Below, in pieces: positions 23,124 to 31,636 of a stretch of DNA of 45,051 bases. The stretch is from Poseidonibacter ostreae. GTDB lineage: Bacteria > Campylobacterota > Campylobacteria > Campylobacterales > Arcobacteraceae. The notes beneath the pieces were generated by a model, which was given only the letters and a program-made list of their open reading frames with translations, searched no databases and was not told the origin of the DNA. The stretch lies in contig NZ_WFKJ01000023.1 in the NCBI RefSeq assembly GCF_009208075.1, positions 1 to 45,051 of the forward strand, in the 5' to 3' direction. Every line of letters starts with the position of its first letter. Position 1 is the stretch's first letter. Both the position numbers and the translations under genes were made by a program.

Positions 23124-24182
23124 TTGTCTAAAATTAACGTTGGAAACTTTTTCGAAGATTTTTCAATTGGTCAAAAAATAGTACACCCACTACCTAGAAC
23201 AATTAGTGAAGGTGATGTATCTTTATACATCGCTTTCACTGGTTCTAGATTTGCACTAAACTCATCTGATTTAGTTGCAAAAGAAATGGGATATGAAAAA
23301 AGACCAGTTGATGATACATTAATGTTCCACTTAACATTTGGTAAATCTGTTCAAGATGTATCTTTAAATGCAATTGCTAACTTAGGTTATGCAGAGATTT
23401 CATTCCCTAATCCAACATATGTTGGAGATACGGTATCTATGACATCTACTGTAATTGGATTAAAAGAAAATTCAAATGGTAAAAGTGGAGTTGTTTATGT
23501 TCACTCTATTGGATATAACCAGAATAATGAAGAAGTATTAAACTTCAAAAGATGGGTTATGGTTCATAAAAAAGATAAAGGAACTTCTACAGGTATTAAT
23601 GAAGTTCCAACTTTTGAAAAAACTACACCTATTGCTGATGTGATTAACCTTCCAGAAATCAAGTGTGTAAATACTGATTCAACTGGTGGAAAATACTTCT
23701 TTGAAGATTATGAAGCTGGTGAGAGATTAAATCATCCAGAAGGTATTACAGTTGATAATAGTGATCATACACTTGCAACTAAGTTATACCAAAACAATGC
23801 AAAAGTACACTTCAATGACCATATGATGAAAAGCTCACCTATGGGTCAAAGACTTATGTATGGTGGTATTGTTATTTCAATGGCAAGAGCATTATCATTT
23901 AATGGTTTTCAAAATGCACAATGGATCTATGCAATAAATAGTGGAGCACATGCAAACCCTACTTATGCAGGTGATACAATTTATGCATATACTGAAGTTA
24001 TTGAAACTATTGACCATAAAAGAGAAGATATTGGATTATTAAGATTAAGAACAGTTGCTGTTACTAATCAAAAATCTGATGAAATATCTAATCCTAAAGG
24101 TGAAGATGGAAAGTACTTAAAGAATGTAGTACTTGATTTAGATTACACTGTTGTTATTCCTAAAAGAAAAACAGCTAAATAA
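23124..24182 (+). CDS. Double-hotdog MaoC-type hydratase, mesaconyl-CoA hydratase-like
   Basis: A 352-residue protein with two MaoC-like hotdog domains (about 8-150 and 188-345), the size and layout of mesaconyl-CoA hydratases of the ethylmalonyl-CoA and 3-hydroxypropionate pathways. The C-terminal half has the catalytic hydratase motif, with Asp214 in NSDH and His229 in KVHFND. The N-terminal half has the same framework (ISEGDVSLYIAFTGSRFALN) but Ala where His is expected, so one active site per chain is likely. It would hydrate an enoyl-CoA such as mesaconyl- or itaconyl-CoA to a hydroxyacyl-CoA that the neighbouring lyases can split. It starts at TTG 23124 with AAGGAG upstream, 10 bases after the fusion gene. 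Confidence 0.82.
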   Translation: MSKINVGNFFEDFSIGQKIVHPLPRTISEGDVSLYIAFTGSRFALNSSDLVAKEMGYEKRPVDDTLMFHLTFGKSVQDVSLNAIANLGYAEISFPNPTYVGDTVSMTSTVIGLKENSNGKSGVVYVHSIGYNQNNEEVLNFKRWVMVHKKDKGTSTGINEVPTFEKTTPIADVINLPEIKCVNTDSTGGKYFFEDYEAGERLNHPEGITVDNSDHTLATKLYQNNAKVHFNDHMMKSSPMGQRLMYGGIVISMARALSFNGFQNAQWIYAINSGAHANPTYAGDTIYAYTEVIETIDHKREDIGLLRLRTVAVTNQKSDEISNPKGEDGKYLKNVVLDLDYTVVIPKRKTAK

Positions 24183-24223
24183 ACAAAGAATAAAAAAATT
24201 AAATTTAATAAAAGGAAAATATT

Positions 24224-25207
24224 ATGACACACCCTAACGAAGCCCTATTTGGTTCTGGAGACAACTTACCAATTATCCCATCTTGTGAGCACTTTGCAGG
24301 TAGCGAAAAGCTAATCCTAAAAGGTTTTTCTATGCAAGAAAAATTAGGACCTGTATTTGATATTACTTGTGATTGTGAAGATGGAGCTGAAACTGGTAAA
24401 GAAGTTGAGCATGCTGAAATGATTGTAAGAGTTGTTAACTCTGATGCTAATAAATATGCAATGGCAGGAACAAGAATCCATGATTTTGATCATCCAGATT
24501 GGAGACAAGATATTGATATTTTAGTACCAGGTGCTGGTGAAAAATTAGCATATATTACTATTCCTAAATCAACTTCTTATGAAGATGCTAAAACTCAAGT
24601 TGAATATATTCAAGAAGCAGCTAAAAAAGCTGGAATTTCAAGAGAAATTCCAATTCACGTTTTAATTGAAACACATGGTGCTTTAATGGATGTTGAAAAA
24701 ACTGCAACTTTACCATGGGTACAAGTTCTTGACTTTGGTTTAATGGACTTTGTTTCTGGTTACCAAGGAGCAATTCCAGCTTCAAACATGAGATCTCCAG
24801 GTCAATTTGATCACAGATTAATTGGTGCTGCTAAAGCAAAAGTTGTTCAAGCTGCTTTACAAAACCATATTATTCCGTGTCACAATGTTACACTTGATTT
24901 AAAAAACCCATACCAAACTTATAAAGATGCTGAAAAAGCAAGAAATGAGTTCGGATTCTTAAGAATGTGGTCAATTTATCCAACACAAGTGCAAGCTATT
25001 GTTGATGCAATGAAACCAGACTTTACAGAATTAGAAGCTGCGCAAAATATTTTAATTGCTGCACAAGATGCTGAGTGGGGACCAATCCAGTATGATGGTG
25101 AGTTACACGATAGAGCAACTTACAGATATTTCTGGGAATTAGTTCAAAGAGCAAACTTCTCTGGAACAAAATTACAAGATAGAGTTCAAGACAGATTCTT
25201 CTCTTAA
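24224..25207 (+). CDS. CitE/HpcH-family CoA-ester lyase 2
   Basis: A 327-residue lyase of the same superfamily as lyase 1 but only distantly similar to it. Catalytic positions are intact: CDCEDG (49-54), Arg84, Lys115, metal Glu149 in VLIETHG and metal Asp175 in FGLMDFVSG. The family includes malyl-CoA, beta-methylmalyl-CoA and citramalyl-CoA lyases. It is the last gene of the operon, 41 bases after the hydratase with its own AAAGGA site, and is closed by a strong terminator. With the hydratase it could convert mesaconyl-CoA to propionyl-CoA plus glyoxylate, or itaconyl-CoA to acetyl-CoA plus pyruvate, or run in the reverse direction. Which is true is open. Confidence 0.82.
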   Translation: MTHPNEALFGSGDNLPIIPSCEHFAGSEKLILKGFSMQEKLGPVFDITCDCEDGAETGKEVEHAEMIVRVVNSDANKYAMAGTRIHDFDHPDWRQDIDILVPGAGEKLAYITIPKSTSYEDAKTQVEYIQEAAKKAGISREIPIHVLIETHGALMDVEKTATLPWVQVLDFGLMDFVSGYQGAIPASNMRSPGQFDHRLIGAAKAKVVQAALQNHIIPCHNVTLDLKNPYQTYKDAEKARNEFGFLRMWSIYPTQVQAIVDAMKPDFTELEAAQNILIAAQDAEWGPIQYDGELHDRATYRYFWELVQRANFSGTKLQDRVQDRFFS

Positions 25208-25213
25208 TCTTTT

Positions 25214-25243
25214 AAACAAAAGGCTTTGCCTTTTGTTTTTTCT
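25214..25243 (+). terminator. Strong rho-independent terminator of the CoA-ester operon
   Basis: AACAAAAGGC (25215-25224), loop TTT, GCCTTTTGTT (25228-25237), then TTTTTCT. It lies 8 bases after the stop of lyase 2. Confidence 0.85.
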
Positions 25244-25264
25244 ATTTTACAAATAAGGTTTTAT

Positions 25265-25894
25265 ATGTATCAAAATGAAAACAATTTTAATCTTATTTTT
25301 AAGCATCTACAAAAACTTCCAAAAAACAAAAAAAGACATCTTATCTCAATAGTAGGAACTCCTGGTTCTGGTAAATCAACATTTTCAAATGAACTTTTAA
25401 AATACCTTGCTAAAAAAGATTATAAATGTGAAGTTATAGCTATGGATGGATTTCACTTAGATAATAGAATCCTTGAGTCTAAGAATTTACTTTCAAGAAA
25501 AGGTTCTTATGAAACTTTTGATATTAATGGTTTTTTATCTTTAATTAAACGCTTACAAAAAGAAGGAAACATTCTAGCTCCTTTATTTAATAGAGAACAA
25601 GATATTTCAATTGCAGCAGCTGTAGAGATTAAAAATGATCTTGATTTTATAATTATTGAAGGTAATTATTTACTTTTAAATAGACCTACTTGGTGTAAAT
25701 TAAAAGAGTATTGGGATTTAAGTATTATGCTTGATGTAGATATAAAAGAGATAGAAAAAAGACTTTTAAAGCGTTGGCTTTATTATGGTTATACAAAAGA
25801 TGAAGCTTTAAAGAAAATAAAAAGCAATGATATATTAAATTCTAAAGAGATAATAGAAAATTCTTTAAAAGCAGATATTGTAATAAAAAACTAA
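25265..25894 (+). CDS. P-loop kinase of the uridine kinase/phosphoribulokinase-like family
   Basis: A 209-residue nucleotide-binding protein with Walker A GTPGSGKST (about residues 31-39), the segment IAMDGFHLDNRIL that follows in uridine-kinase-like and pantothenate-kinase-like proteins, GSYETFDINGFLSLI, and a lid-like FIIIEGNYLLL. This is the pattern of the YggC/fructose-kinase-like group of nucleoside/nucleotide-kinase-family proteins. The phosphate acceptor is unknown; a sugar or glycerate-like compound is possible. A longer frame begins at TTG 25226, but that lies within the upstream terminator hairpin. The ATG at 25265 has AAGG 7-10 bases upstream and is preferred. The terminator makes it separate from the lyase operon. 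Confidence 0.75.
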   Translation: MYQNENNFNLIFKHLQKLPKNKKRHLISIVGTPGSGKSTFSNELLKYLAKKDYKCEVIAMDGFHLDNRILESKNLLSRKGSYETFDINGFLSLIKRLQKEGNILAPLFNREQDISIAAAVEIKNDLDFIIIEGNYLLLNRPTWCKLKEYWDLSIMLDVDIKEIEKRLLKRWLYYGYTKDEALKKIKSNDILNSKEIIENSLKADIVIKN

Positions 25895-25953
25895 AAATAT
25901 AACAAAACTAAACATAAGATATTAAAAACATAAAATATTCTATCAAAGAAAGA

Positions 25954-25969
25954 GCACTTTCATGAGTGC
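25954..25969. promoter_or_regulatory. Inverted repeat in the fumarase promoter
   Basis: GCACT (25954-25958), spacer TTCATG, AGTGC (25965-25969). It sits in the spacer just upstream of the -10 element, where a bound repressor would block RNA polymerase. Possible operator; the binding protein is unknown. Confidence 0.4.
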
Positions 25970-25971
25970 AT

Positions 25972-25980
25972 TGGTATAAT
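25972..25980 (+). promoter_or_regulatory. Extended -10 promoter of the fumarase gene
   Basis: TGGTATAAT at 25972-25980 is a perfect extended -10. Transcription would start near 25987, which removes the GTG at 25966 as a start and leaves a 24-base leader with AAAGGGAAA. Confidence 0.65.
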
Positions 25981-26010
25981 ATTAAAATTTCTAAGCAAAA
26001 AGGGAAACAA

Positions 26011-27504
26011 ATGAGCGTAATAAAAGAACAAGATATAATAGATAGTATTGCTGACGCATGTCAATATATTTCATATTTTCACCCAGAAGATTTCGTAAAA
26101 TCAATAGTGGAAGCTTATGAAAATGAACAATCTGAAGCTGCAAAAAATGCATTAGGACAAATTTTAATTAACTCAAAAATGTGTGCTTTAGGACATAGAC
26201 CATTATGTCAAGATACAGGAAGTGTTAATATTTTTGTAAGAGTTGGTTTAAAAGCTGATTTAGAAATTACAAGAGAATTAGTAGATGTATTAAACGCTGG
26301 AGTTGCTAAAGGTTATACTAATCCAGATAATACATTAAGATACTCAGTTGTTTCTGATCCTGCAGGTGCAAGAACAAATACTAAAGATAATACTCCAGCT
26401 GTTATTCATGTAACTGTTGATAATTCTGATGAAATAGATATTACGGTTGCTGCTAAAGGTGGTGGGAGTGAAAACAAATCTAAATTTGCAGTATTAAATC
26501 CATCAGATTCAGTTTATGACTGGGTTATGGCAAATGTAAGAGAAATGGGTGCTGGTTGGTGTCCTCCTGGAATTTTAGGTATTGGTATTGGTGGAAACCC
26601 TGAAAAAGCAATGCTTCTTGCAAAAGAATCTTTAATGGGTCATGTTGATATTCATGAACTACAAGCAAGAGGTCCTCAAAATGCATTAGAAGAATTAAGA
26701 TTAAGACTTTACACAGATATTAATAAAATTGGTATTGGAGCACAAGGACTTGGTGGTTTAACTACTGTTGTTGATGTTAAGATTTTAGATTACCCATGTC
26801 ATGCTGCATCTTTACCTGTTGCTATGATTCCTAACTGTGCAGCTACAAGGCATATTCACTTTAAATTAAAAGGTGGTGAGGGAGCTGCTACATTTGCTAA
26901 GCCAGATTTAGATATTTGGCCAGATATTGAATTACCATTAGATTCTATTAAAAAAGTAAATATCGAAGATTTAACAAAAGAGAACTTATCTCAATTTAAA
27001 TCAGGTGATACTTTATTATTAACTGGGAAAATTTTAACAGCACGTGATGCTGCTCATAAGAAAATTGTTGAGTACAAAAATGCTGGTAAGCCACTTCCAA
27101 ATGGTGTAGATTTAAAAGATAGATTTATTTACTACGTTGGACCAGTTGATCCTGTTAGAGATGAAAAAGTAGGACCTGCGGGACCAACTACATCAACTAG
27201 AATGGATAAATTTACTAAAGATATGATGGAAATTGGAATCATGGGTATGATTGGTAAGGCTGAGAGAAAGCAACCAACTATTGATTTAATTAAAGAGTAC
27301 AAATCTATGTACTTAATTGCAACAGGAGGTGCAGCGTATTTAATTTCTCAATCAATTAAAGATGCTAAAGTTCTTGCATTTGAAGAAATGGGAATGGAAG
27401 CTATTTATGAGTTTGATGTAGTTGATATGCCTGTTACTGTTGCAGTTGATACAGAGGGTGTTTCAATTCATACTACTGGTCCTGCTAAATGGAGATCAAT
27501 TTAA
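26011..27504 (+). CDS. Class I (4Fe-4S) fumarate hydratase, possibly also mesaconase
   Basis: Interconverts fumarate and malate in the TCA cycle. The 497-residue single chain joins the alpha part (about 1-285) and the beta part (about 320-497) that are separate in TtdAB-type enzymes. Cluster-ligand cysteines appear at C66 (LCQDTGS), C184 (GAGWCPPG) and C276 (PNCAATRHIHF); the catalytic beta segment has GPTTSTRMDKF and ATGGAAYL. Some class I fumarases also hydrate mesaconate to citramalate, which is notable beside an operon for C5 CoA esters. ATG 26011 was chosen because the upstream GTG (25966) precedes the predicted transcription start. Oxygen-sensitive cluster fits a microaerophile. Tartrate dehydratase is a less likely alternative. 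Confidence 0.9.
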   Translation: MSVIKEQDIIDSIADACQYISYFHPEDFVKSIVEAYENEQSEAAKNALGQILINSKMCALGHRPLCQDTGSVNIFVRVGLKADLEITRELVDVLNAGVAKGYTNPDNTLRYSVVSDPAGARTNTKDNTPAVIHVTVDNSDEIDITVAAKGGGSENKSKFAVLNPSDSVYDWVMANVREMGAGWCPPGILGIGIGGNPEKAMLLAKESLMGHVDIHELQARGPQNALEELRLRLYTDINKIGIGAQGLGGLTTVVDVKILDYPCHAASLPVAMIPNCAATRHIHFKLKGGEGAATFAKPDLDIWPDIELPLDSIKKVNIEDLTKENLSQFKSGDTLLLTGKILTARDAAHKKIVEYKNAGKPLPNGVDLKDRFIYYVGPVDPVRDEKVGPAGPTTSTRMDKFTKDMMEIGIMGMIGKAERKQPTIDLIKEYKSMYLIATGGAAYLISQSIKDAKVLAFEEMGMEAIYEFDVVDMPVTVAVDTEGVSIHTTGPAKWRSI

Positions 27505-27530
27505 TTATAAAGGCTTATGCCTTTATAATT
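27503..27530 (+). terminator. Hairpin after the fumarase gene
   Basis: AATTATAAAGGC (27503-27514), loop TTAT, GCCTTTATAATT (27519-27530). Perfect 12-base-pair stem beginning in the stop codon; the following bases are only moderately T-rich. Confidence 0.65.
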
Positions 27531-27621
27531 ACTACTTAATCCTTACAAAACTACTTACTATAAAACTATCCTTAGAGTAAAAAACTATGTTTCATTTTTG
27601 ACGTTAAGAAAAAATGATTAA

Positions 27622-27630
27622 TGTTATATT
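27622..27630 (+). promoter_or_regulatory. Candidate extended -10 promoter
   Basis: TGTTATATT, one mismatch to TGNTAWAAT, 33 bases before the next ATG. Transcription would start near 27637, leaving a short leader with the AGGAAAA site. Confidence 0.4.
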
Positions 27631-27662
27631 TCATTATAAATAATAATACAGGAAAATTATAA

Positions 27663-28496
27663 ATGTTATTAGAAGATTTAAAAGATTATTTAGGTTTCGC
27701 AGTTGCAGGAAACTTTGCAAATCACTTAGGTGAAGCTGGAGAAGCAGATGAATTTGATGTAATTAAAACTGAAGAAAAAAATGCACCAAAAGGAATGTTT
27801 CCTTTTTATATAAAAGGTCATGAAAGTTTTTTAGGAACTTACCCTATATGTGATGAAACTATTATAACTCACGGTAGAGAGGCTGAAAACTTACAAGTAG
27901 AAGCAGAAGTTGCTTTAATTTGTGACTTTGTATATGAAGATGGAAAATTCAAAGATATTATTCCTAAATATTTTTCAGCTTTCAATGATTGTTCAATTAG
28001 AATTCAAGATGGAAATAAGCTAAGTACAAAGAAAAACTGGGGGAATAATACAAAAGGTATTTCTCAAGAACTAATAGAAATTGATAATTTTACAGAAGAT
28101 GGAATTTTAAGTAAATATCATATTGCTTCATTTATTAAAAGAGATGGAATTGTTCATGATTATGGAATGACATCATCTGTTAAATCATATTCTTACTTTT
28201 TTAATCAATTAAAAGAGTGGATGATAAATAAATTAAATTCACAAGAAGATTGTGGACCATTAGAAGAGTTAACACAATTTACAAAAAATGCAAAAGACGC
28301 AAAAGGTATTTTAATAGCAGCAGGCGCAACAGCATATGCAGAGTTTGGAAAAACTAACTATTTACAAAAAGGTGATGAAATCTTTGTTTATGTTTATGAT
28401 GCACATTTTCACTCATTTGATGATATGTATAATGACATGTGTGGAATGGATACATTCTTAAGTAAATGCTCAAAACTACATCAAGTTGTAAAATAA
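27663..28496 (+). CDS. DUF5718-like protein, possible FAH-type fold
   Basis: A 277-residue soluble protein that I place, from memory of similar Campylobacterota sequences, in DUF5718. The order of segments (an early FPFYIKGHESFLGTYPIC, then LQVEAEVALICDF, then SIRIQDGNKLSTKKNWG, then KGILIAAGATAYAEFGKTNYLQKGDEIFVYVYD) resembles fumarylacetoacetate-hydrolase-like proteins, where acidic residues in the ExE region bind Mg2+. If that is right it could act on an acylpyruvate or oxaloacetate-like compound, but this is unproven. It has its own promoter and terminator and is not tied to the fumarase transcript. Conserved in length, no signal peptide. Confidence 0.6.
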   Translation: MLLEDLKDYLGFAVAGNFANHLGEAGEADEFDVIKTEEKNAPKGMFPFYIKGHESFLGTYPICDETIITHGREAENLQVEAEVALICDFVYEDGKFKDIIPKYFSAFNDCSIRIQDGNKLSTKKNWGNNTKGISQELIEIDNFTEDGILSKYHIASFIKRDGIVHDYGMTSSVKSYSYFFNQLKEWMINKLNSQEDCGPLEELTQFTKNAKDAKGILIAAGATAYAEFGKTNYLQKGDEIFVYVYDAHFHSFDDMYNDMCGMDTFLSKCSKLHQVVK

Positions 28497-28503
28497 AAAC
28501 TTC

Positions 28504-28534
28504 GTATAAAAGGCTTAATTAGCCTTTTATACAC
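28504..28534. terminator. Bidirectional terminator between convergent genes
   Basis: GTATAAAAGGCT (28504-28515), loop TAATT, AGCCTTTTATAC (28521-28532). The right arm overlaps the stop codon of the chemoreceptor gene on the minus strand. Confidence 0.7.
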
Positions 28535-31466
28535 TTTTATTTTTTGAATTAACTTCTAATACTTTATTTAAAGAATTAAACACTTTAATTGTTGACTTTT
28601 CTATTTCAAATGCTGTTTCTCTTAAAATAGCATTAGTAGTTCCAGCTGCATTTTCATCTAAATATTTCTGAATATTATTATGTACTAACTCATGAACATT
28701 TTTTAGTTCTTGCCATTGATTAGTGTTTACAAAGTTTCTTTTTTTATTCTCACATTCAATTATCCATTTTCCCATATTACAAGATTTACAATCTGTCACA
28801 TTACAAGTTTTAAAGCTATCTAAAGTATCAAAATATTTTACTTTAAAATTAATATGATCATTTTTATAAGTAGATACTTCATTTCGTAAATCCATATCTT
28901 GAACCATATTTATATAAATATCTTCAATCTCTGATTGAGAAGTTAAATCTAATAACTTATCAGATAAAAGAGAAGCTTCTTTAGATAAGATATCAATATT
29001 AAGAGCTGTTGATGCATTTTCTTGTGTTTTTTGATCCAATAAATTAATACTGTTATTAATCTGTATAATTCCAAGTTCTTGTTCTTTTGAAAAACTTATT
29101 ACATTAGCAATGATATCTTTTGTTTCGTTAACTTTATTAGTTAATACTCCATAACCATTAATCATATTATCAACAATTAATTTACCTTCATTTGATTCAA
29201 TTTTTGCACTTTGAACTAAATCTTTTATTTCCTTTGCAGCATCTGAACTTCTATTTGCTAAATTCCTAACTTCTGCAGCAACAACTGCAAAACCTTTTCC
29301 AGCTTCACCTGCAGTTGCTGCTTCAACAGCTGCATTTAGTGAAAGAATATTTGTTTGAAAGGCAATTTTATCAATTACTGAAATAGCTTCATTAATAAGG
29401 GATACTTTATCATTAATATTATCCATAGATGTTACCGTTTGAATAGCAAAATTATTACCATCTTTTGATGCGGTATTTAGTTCATCGACAATTATTGACA
29501 TTCTATTTATATTTTCATTATTATTTTTAATATTTGAAGTAATTTCTTCTAAAGAAGCAGCTGTTTCTTCCAAAGATGAAGCTTGTTCTTGAGCTGATTT
29601 TGATAACTTCTTTGAAGAAAAAGTTAAAGTTTGAGTACTTTTATTTAACAAACTACCTGCATTTGTAATCATTGCAATTAATTCAGAAGAGGATTGTCCT
29701 AATAATGTTGTGGATGTATATAAAGTACCAATATCCCCATACATACCTTTTAACTGCTTATCATCAAGCGAAAAAGTATACTTACTTCTTGTATAATTAG
29801 ATAAAACTAAATTTATATTATCAATTTTTAGTTTAGTTCTATTTAACATTTTATTTATAATTACTCGTAATGATTCAACTTCATTAGTAGCACCTATCTT
29901 ATGAATAGAATACGAAAAAAAGCCATTTGATACTTTTTCCATTACATCTGAAATTTCATTTACAACTTTTTTATCTTGTTCTATTATTTGTTCTATTTCA
30001 TCAACTCTTTTTTTCATATTTAAATTCATAACAGCAAATTCATCTTTACCTTTTACTTCTTTAAGTTTAATACTCTCTTTTTCTCTTAAAGCATAAGCAA
30101 AGAACTCATTTAAGTTTTTCTGGAAGATATCCATAATATTTGAAATCCTCTTTGTCATAAACAACGCAGAAGCGAATACAAAAATAAAAATTGTAATAAT
30201 TATAATAATATATTGTAAATAAACACTTTGGATTTTACTAATATTATTATCAATAATATCTAATAGTTTTAAATGAACATTCTTCTTTTCTTTTTTTAAA
30301 ATAGTAATTCGTTTAGATGATAGATTTGTCCAATTAATTAAACTAACTCCATAGATTTCATTTTCTAATTTAGAAATTGCATTTATTGCAATATTGTCAT
30401 CAATTTTAATGAGTGAATCAATTTCAAGTACACTTTTAGTTTTTCTATATTCTTCTATTTCGCTAATTTCAAATAAGTAACTATCAAAAACTCTTTGTAT
30501 TTTCTTTAAAAGTTTTTTTTCTTCTTTTGTAATTCCTTTAATTCTTTTATATTTTTTAAGTACTCTTAAAAGATTTGTATGTTGTTGTTCAAATCTTTTT
30601 AAATATTTTTGATCATTCTTTAGTAGATAATTCTTAAAGTCATGTATTAAGCCTCCATATCCAGAAAGCTCTTTTATTGTTGATAATAAAGAGTTTTTTT
30701 CATCTTTTTGGAATATCAATTTTCTTATTTCTTTTACGCCATTACAAGTAGTACATTTTTTAAGTTGTAAGAAATTATTCATACTATTATTCTTTAAAAT
30801 TTTTTGATAAGTTTTTTGTTCAATTACAAAAGAACTTAATAACAAAGATTCCGAATTTGAGATTTTCCCTTTTTCTAAAATCTCTTCTAATAGTAATTTT
30901 TCATGAAATGAACTTTCTATTATTTTGGATAAAAAGATATATACTTCCGCATAGTTTGAAATAATTCCATCATTTGAAACTAAAATAAGATTTTCTAAAA
31001 AAGAATTTAATAGTTCAACTTCATTTGAATAAAATCTTGTAATTTCATCTTTACTTGTAGATTGTTTATGTATTTTAATTCTAAAATCAGCTAATTCTTT
31101 CATATTCTTTTTGTGCATATTAATACTTTTATTCAATCGTTCACTTAATAAATCTGAATTGAAATTGAGTAAAAAATTTTCAAATTTTTCTATACTAATA
31201 TTAGTTTTATTATTTTGGGAATTTAGCTCATTAATATATTTATTGCCATAACTGCTAATATATTTAAGTGCAAAATATCGTTCTTCTTGTAAGCTTGAAA
31301 TAAGATTACTTGCTTGAAATGACAATTGAATAAAATCATTAGTTTTATTCATTTTTTCTTGTTCATAATATTTATCAACAAATATTGAAAGTGACAAAAA
31401 TATAATACTTAAAATTGGAAGAACTAGTATTAAAAGGATTTTATTTCTTAATTTTATATTATTCAC
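28527..31466 (-). CDS. Methyl-accepting chemotaxis protein with NIT-like sensor and CZB domain
   Basis: A 979-residue membrane chemoreceptor. TM1 is at about residues 8-30; the long periplasmic sensor (about 31-405) begins with a segment ([17 protein letters not shown]) typical of NIT (nitrate/nitrite-sensing) domains. It also has an unusual CTTC motif near residue 238. TM2 is at about 408-432, followed by a HAMP-like linker and the cytoplasmic signalling helices with the hairpin tip [20 protein letters not shown] and [17 protein letters not shown] (about 695-745). The C-terminal part (about 870-940) is a CZB domain with the zinc motif CNMGKW and histidines in NDHINF and VHELVHNN. It signals through CheW/CheA to the flagella. 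Single gene, divergent from mscL. Confidence 0.88.
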   Translation of the reverse strand: MNNIKLRNKILLILVLPILSIIFLSLSIFVDKYYEQEKMNKTNDFIQLSFQASNLISSLQEERYFALKYISSYGNKYINELNSQNNKTNISIEKFENFLLNFNSDLLSERLNKSINMHKKNMKELADFRIKIHKQSTSKDEITRFYSNEVELLNSFLENLILVSNDGIISNYAEVYIFLSKIIESSFHEKLLLEEILEKGKISNSESLLLSSFVIEQKTYQKILKNNSMNNFLQLKKCTTCNGVKEIRKLIFQKDEKNSLLSTIKELSGYGGLIHDFKNYLLKNDQKYLKRFEQQHTNLLRVLKKYKRIKGITKEEKKLLKKIQRVFDSYLFEISEIEEYRKTKSVLEIDSLIKIDDNIAINAISKLENEIYGVSLINWTNLSSKRITILKKEKKNVHLKLLDIIDNNISKIQSVYLQYIIIIITIFIFVFASALFMTKRISNIMDIFQKNLNEFFAYALREKESIKLKEVKGKDEFAVMNLNMKKRVDEIEQIIEQDKKVVNEISDVMEKVSNGFFSYSIHKIGATNEVESLRVIINKMLNRTKLKIDNINLVLSNYTRSKYTFSLDDKQLKGMYGDIGTLYTSTTLLGQSSSELIAMITNAGSLLNKSTQTLTFSSKKLSKSAQEQASSLEETAASLEEITSNIKNNNENINRMSIIVDELNTASKDGNNFAIQTVTSMDNINDKVSLINEAISVIDKIAFQTNILSLNAAVEAATAGEAGKGFAVVAAEVRNLANRSSDAAKEIKDLVQSAKIESNEGKLIVDNMINGYGVLTNKVNETKDIIANVISFSKEQELGIIQINNSINLLDQKTQENASTALNIDILSKEASLLSDKLLDLTSQSEIEDIYINMVQDMDLRNEVSTYKNDHINFKVKYFDTLDSFKTCNVTDCKSCNMGKWIIECENKKRNFVNTNQWQELKNVHELVHNNIQKYLDENAAGTTNAILRETAFEIEKSTIKVFNSLNKVLEVNSKNKSV

Positions 31467-31533
31467 ATCTACTCCAGAATCTTTTTTACAATATTAATGA
31501 AAAAGTTTTAAATTAAAATAAGAATTATTTTCT

Positions 31534-31550
31534 TGTAACCTGACTGTAAC
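31534..31550. repeat. Tandem TGTAAC repeat in the chemoreceptor/mscL gap
   Basis: TGTAAC occurs at 31534-31539 and 31545-31550, 11 bases apart. An 11-base direct repeat is the spacing used by OmpR/PhoB-type regulators. Only two copies and no matched regulator gene nearby, so weak. Confidence 0.3.
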
Positions 31551-31606
31551 TTACGAGTTATTTATACATTATTTATTTATTTAATATTATAATAAGAATT
31601 TTTAAA

Positions 31607-31612
31607 TATAAT
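31607..31612 (+). promoter_or_regulatory. Candidate -10 element of mscL
   Basis: TATAAT at 31607-31612 in a T/A-rich context, 25 bases before the mscL ATG, with AAAGGA between. No convincing -35. Confidence 0.45.
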
Positions 31613-31636
31613 CTCAAAAATTATTAAAGGACATAT

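Noticed and set aside
25226-25264. N-terminal extension of the P-loop kinase from TTG 25226
   Set aside because: The codons fall in the terminator hairpin of the preceding operon, and ATG 25265 has its own ribosome site.
25966-26010. N-terminal extension of the fumarase from GTG 25966
   Set aside because: It overlaps the promoter -10 element; transcription should begin after it.
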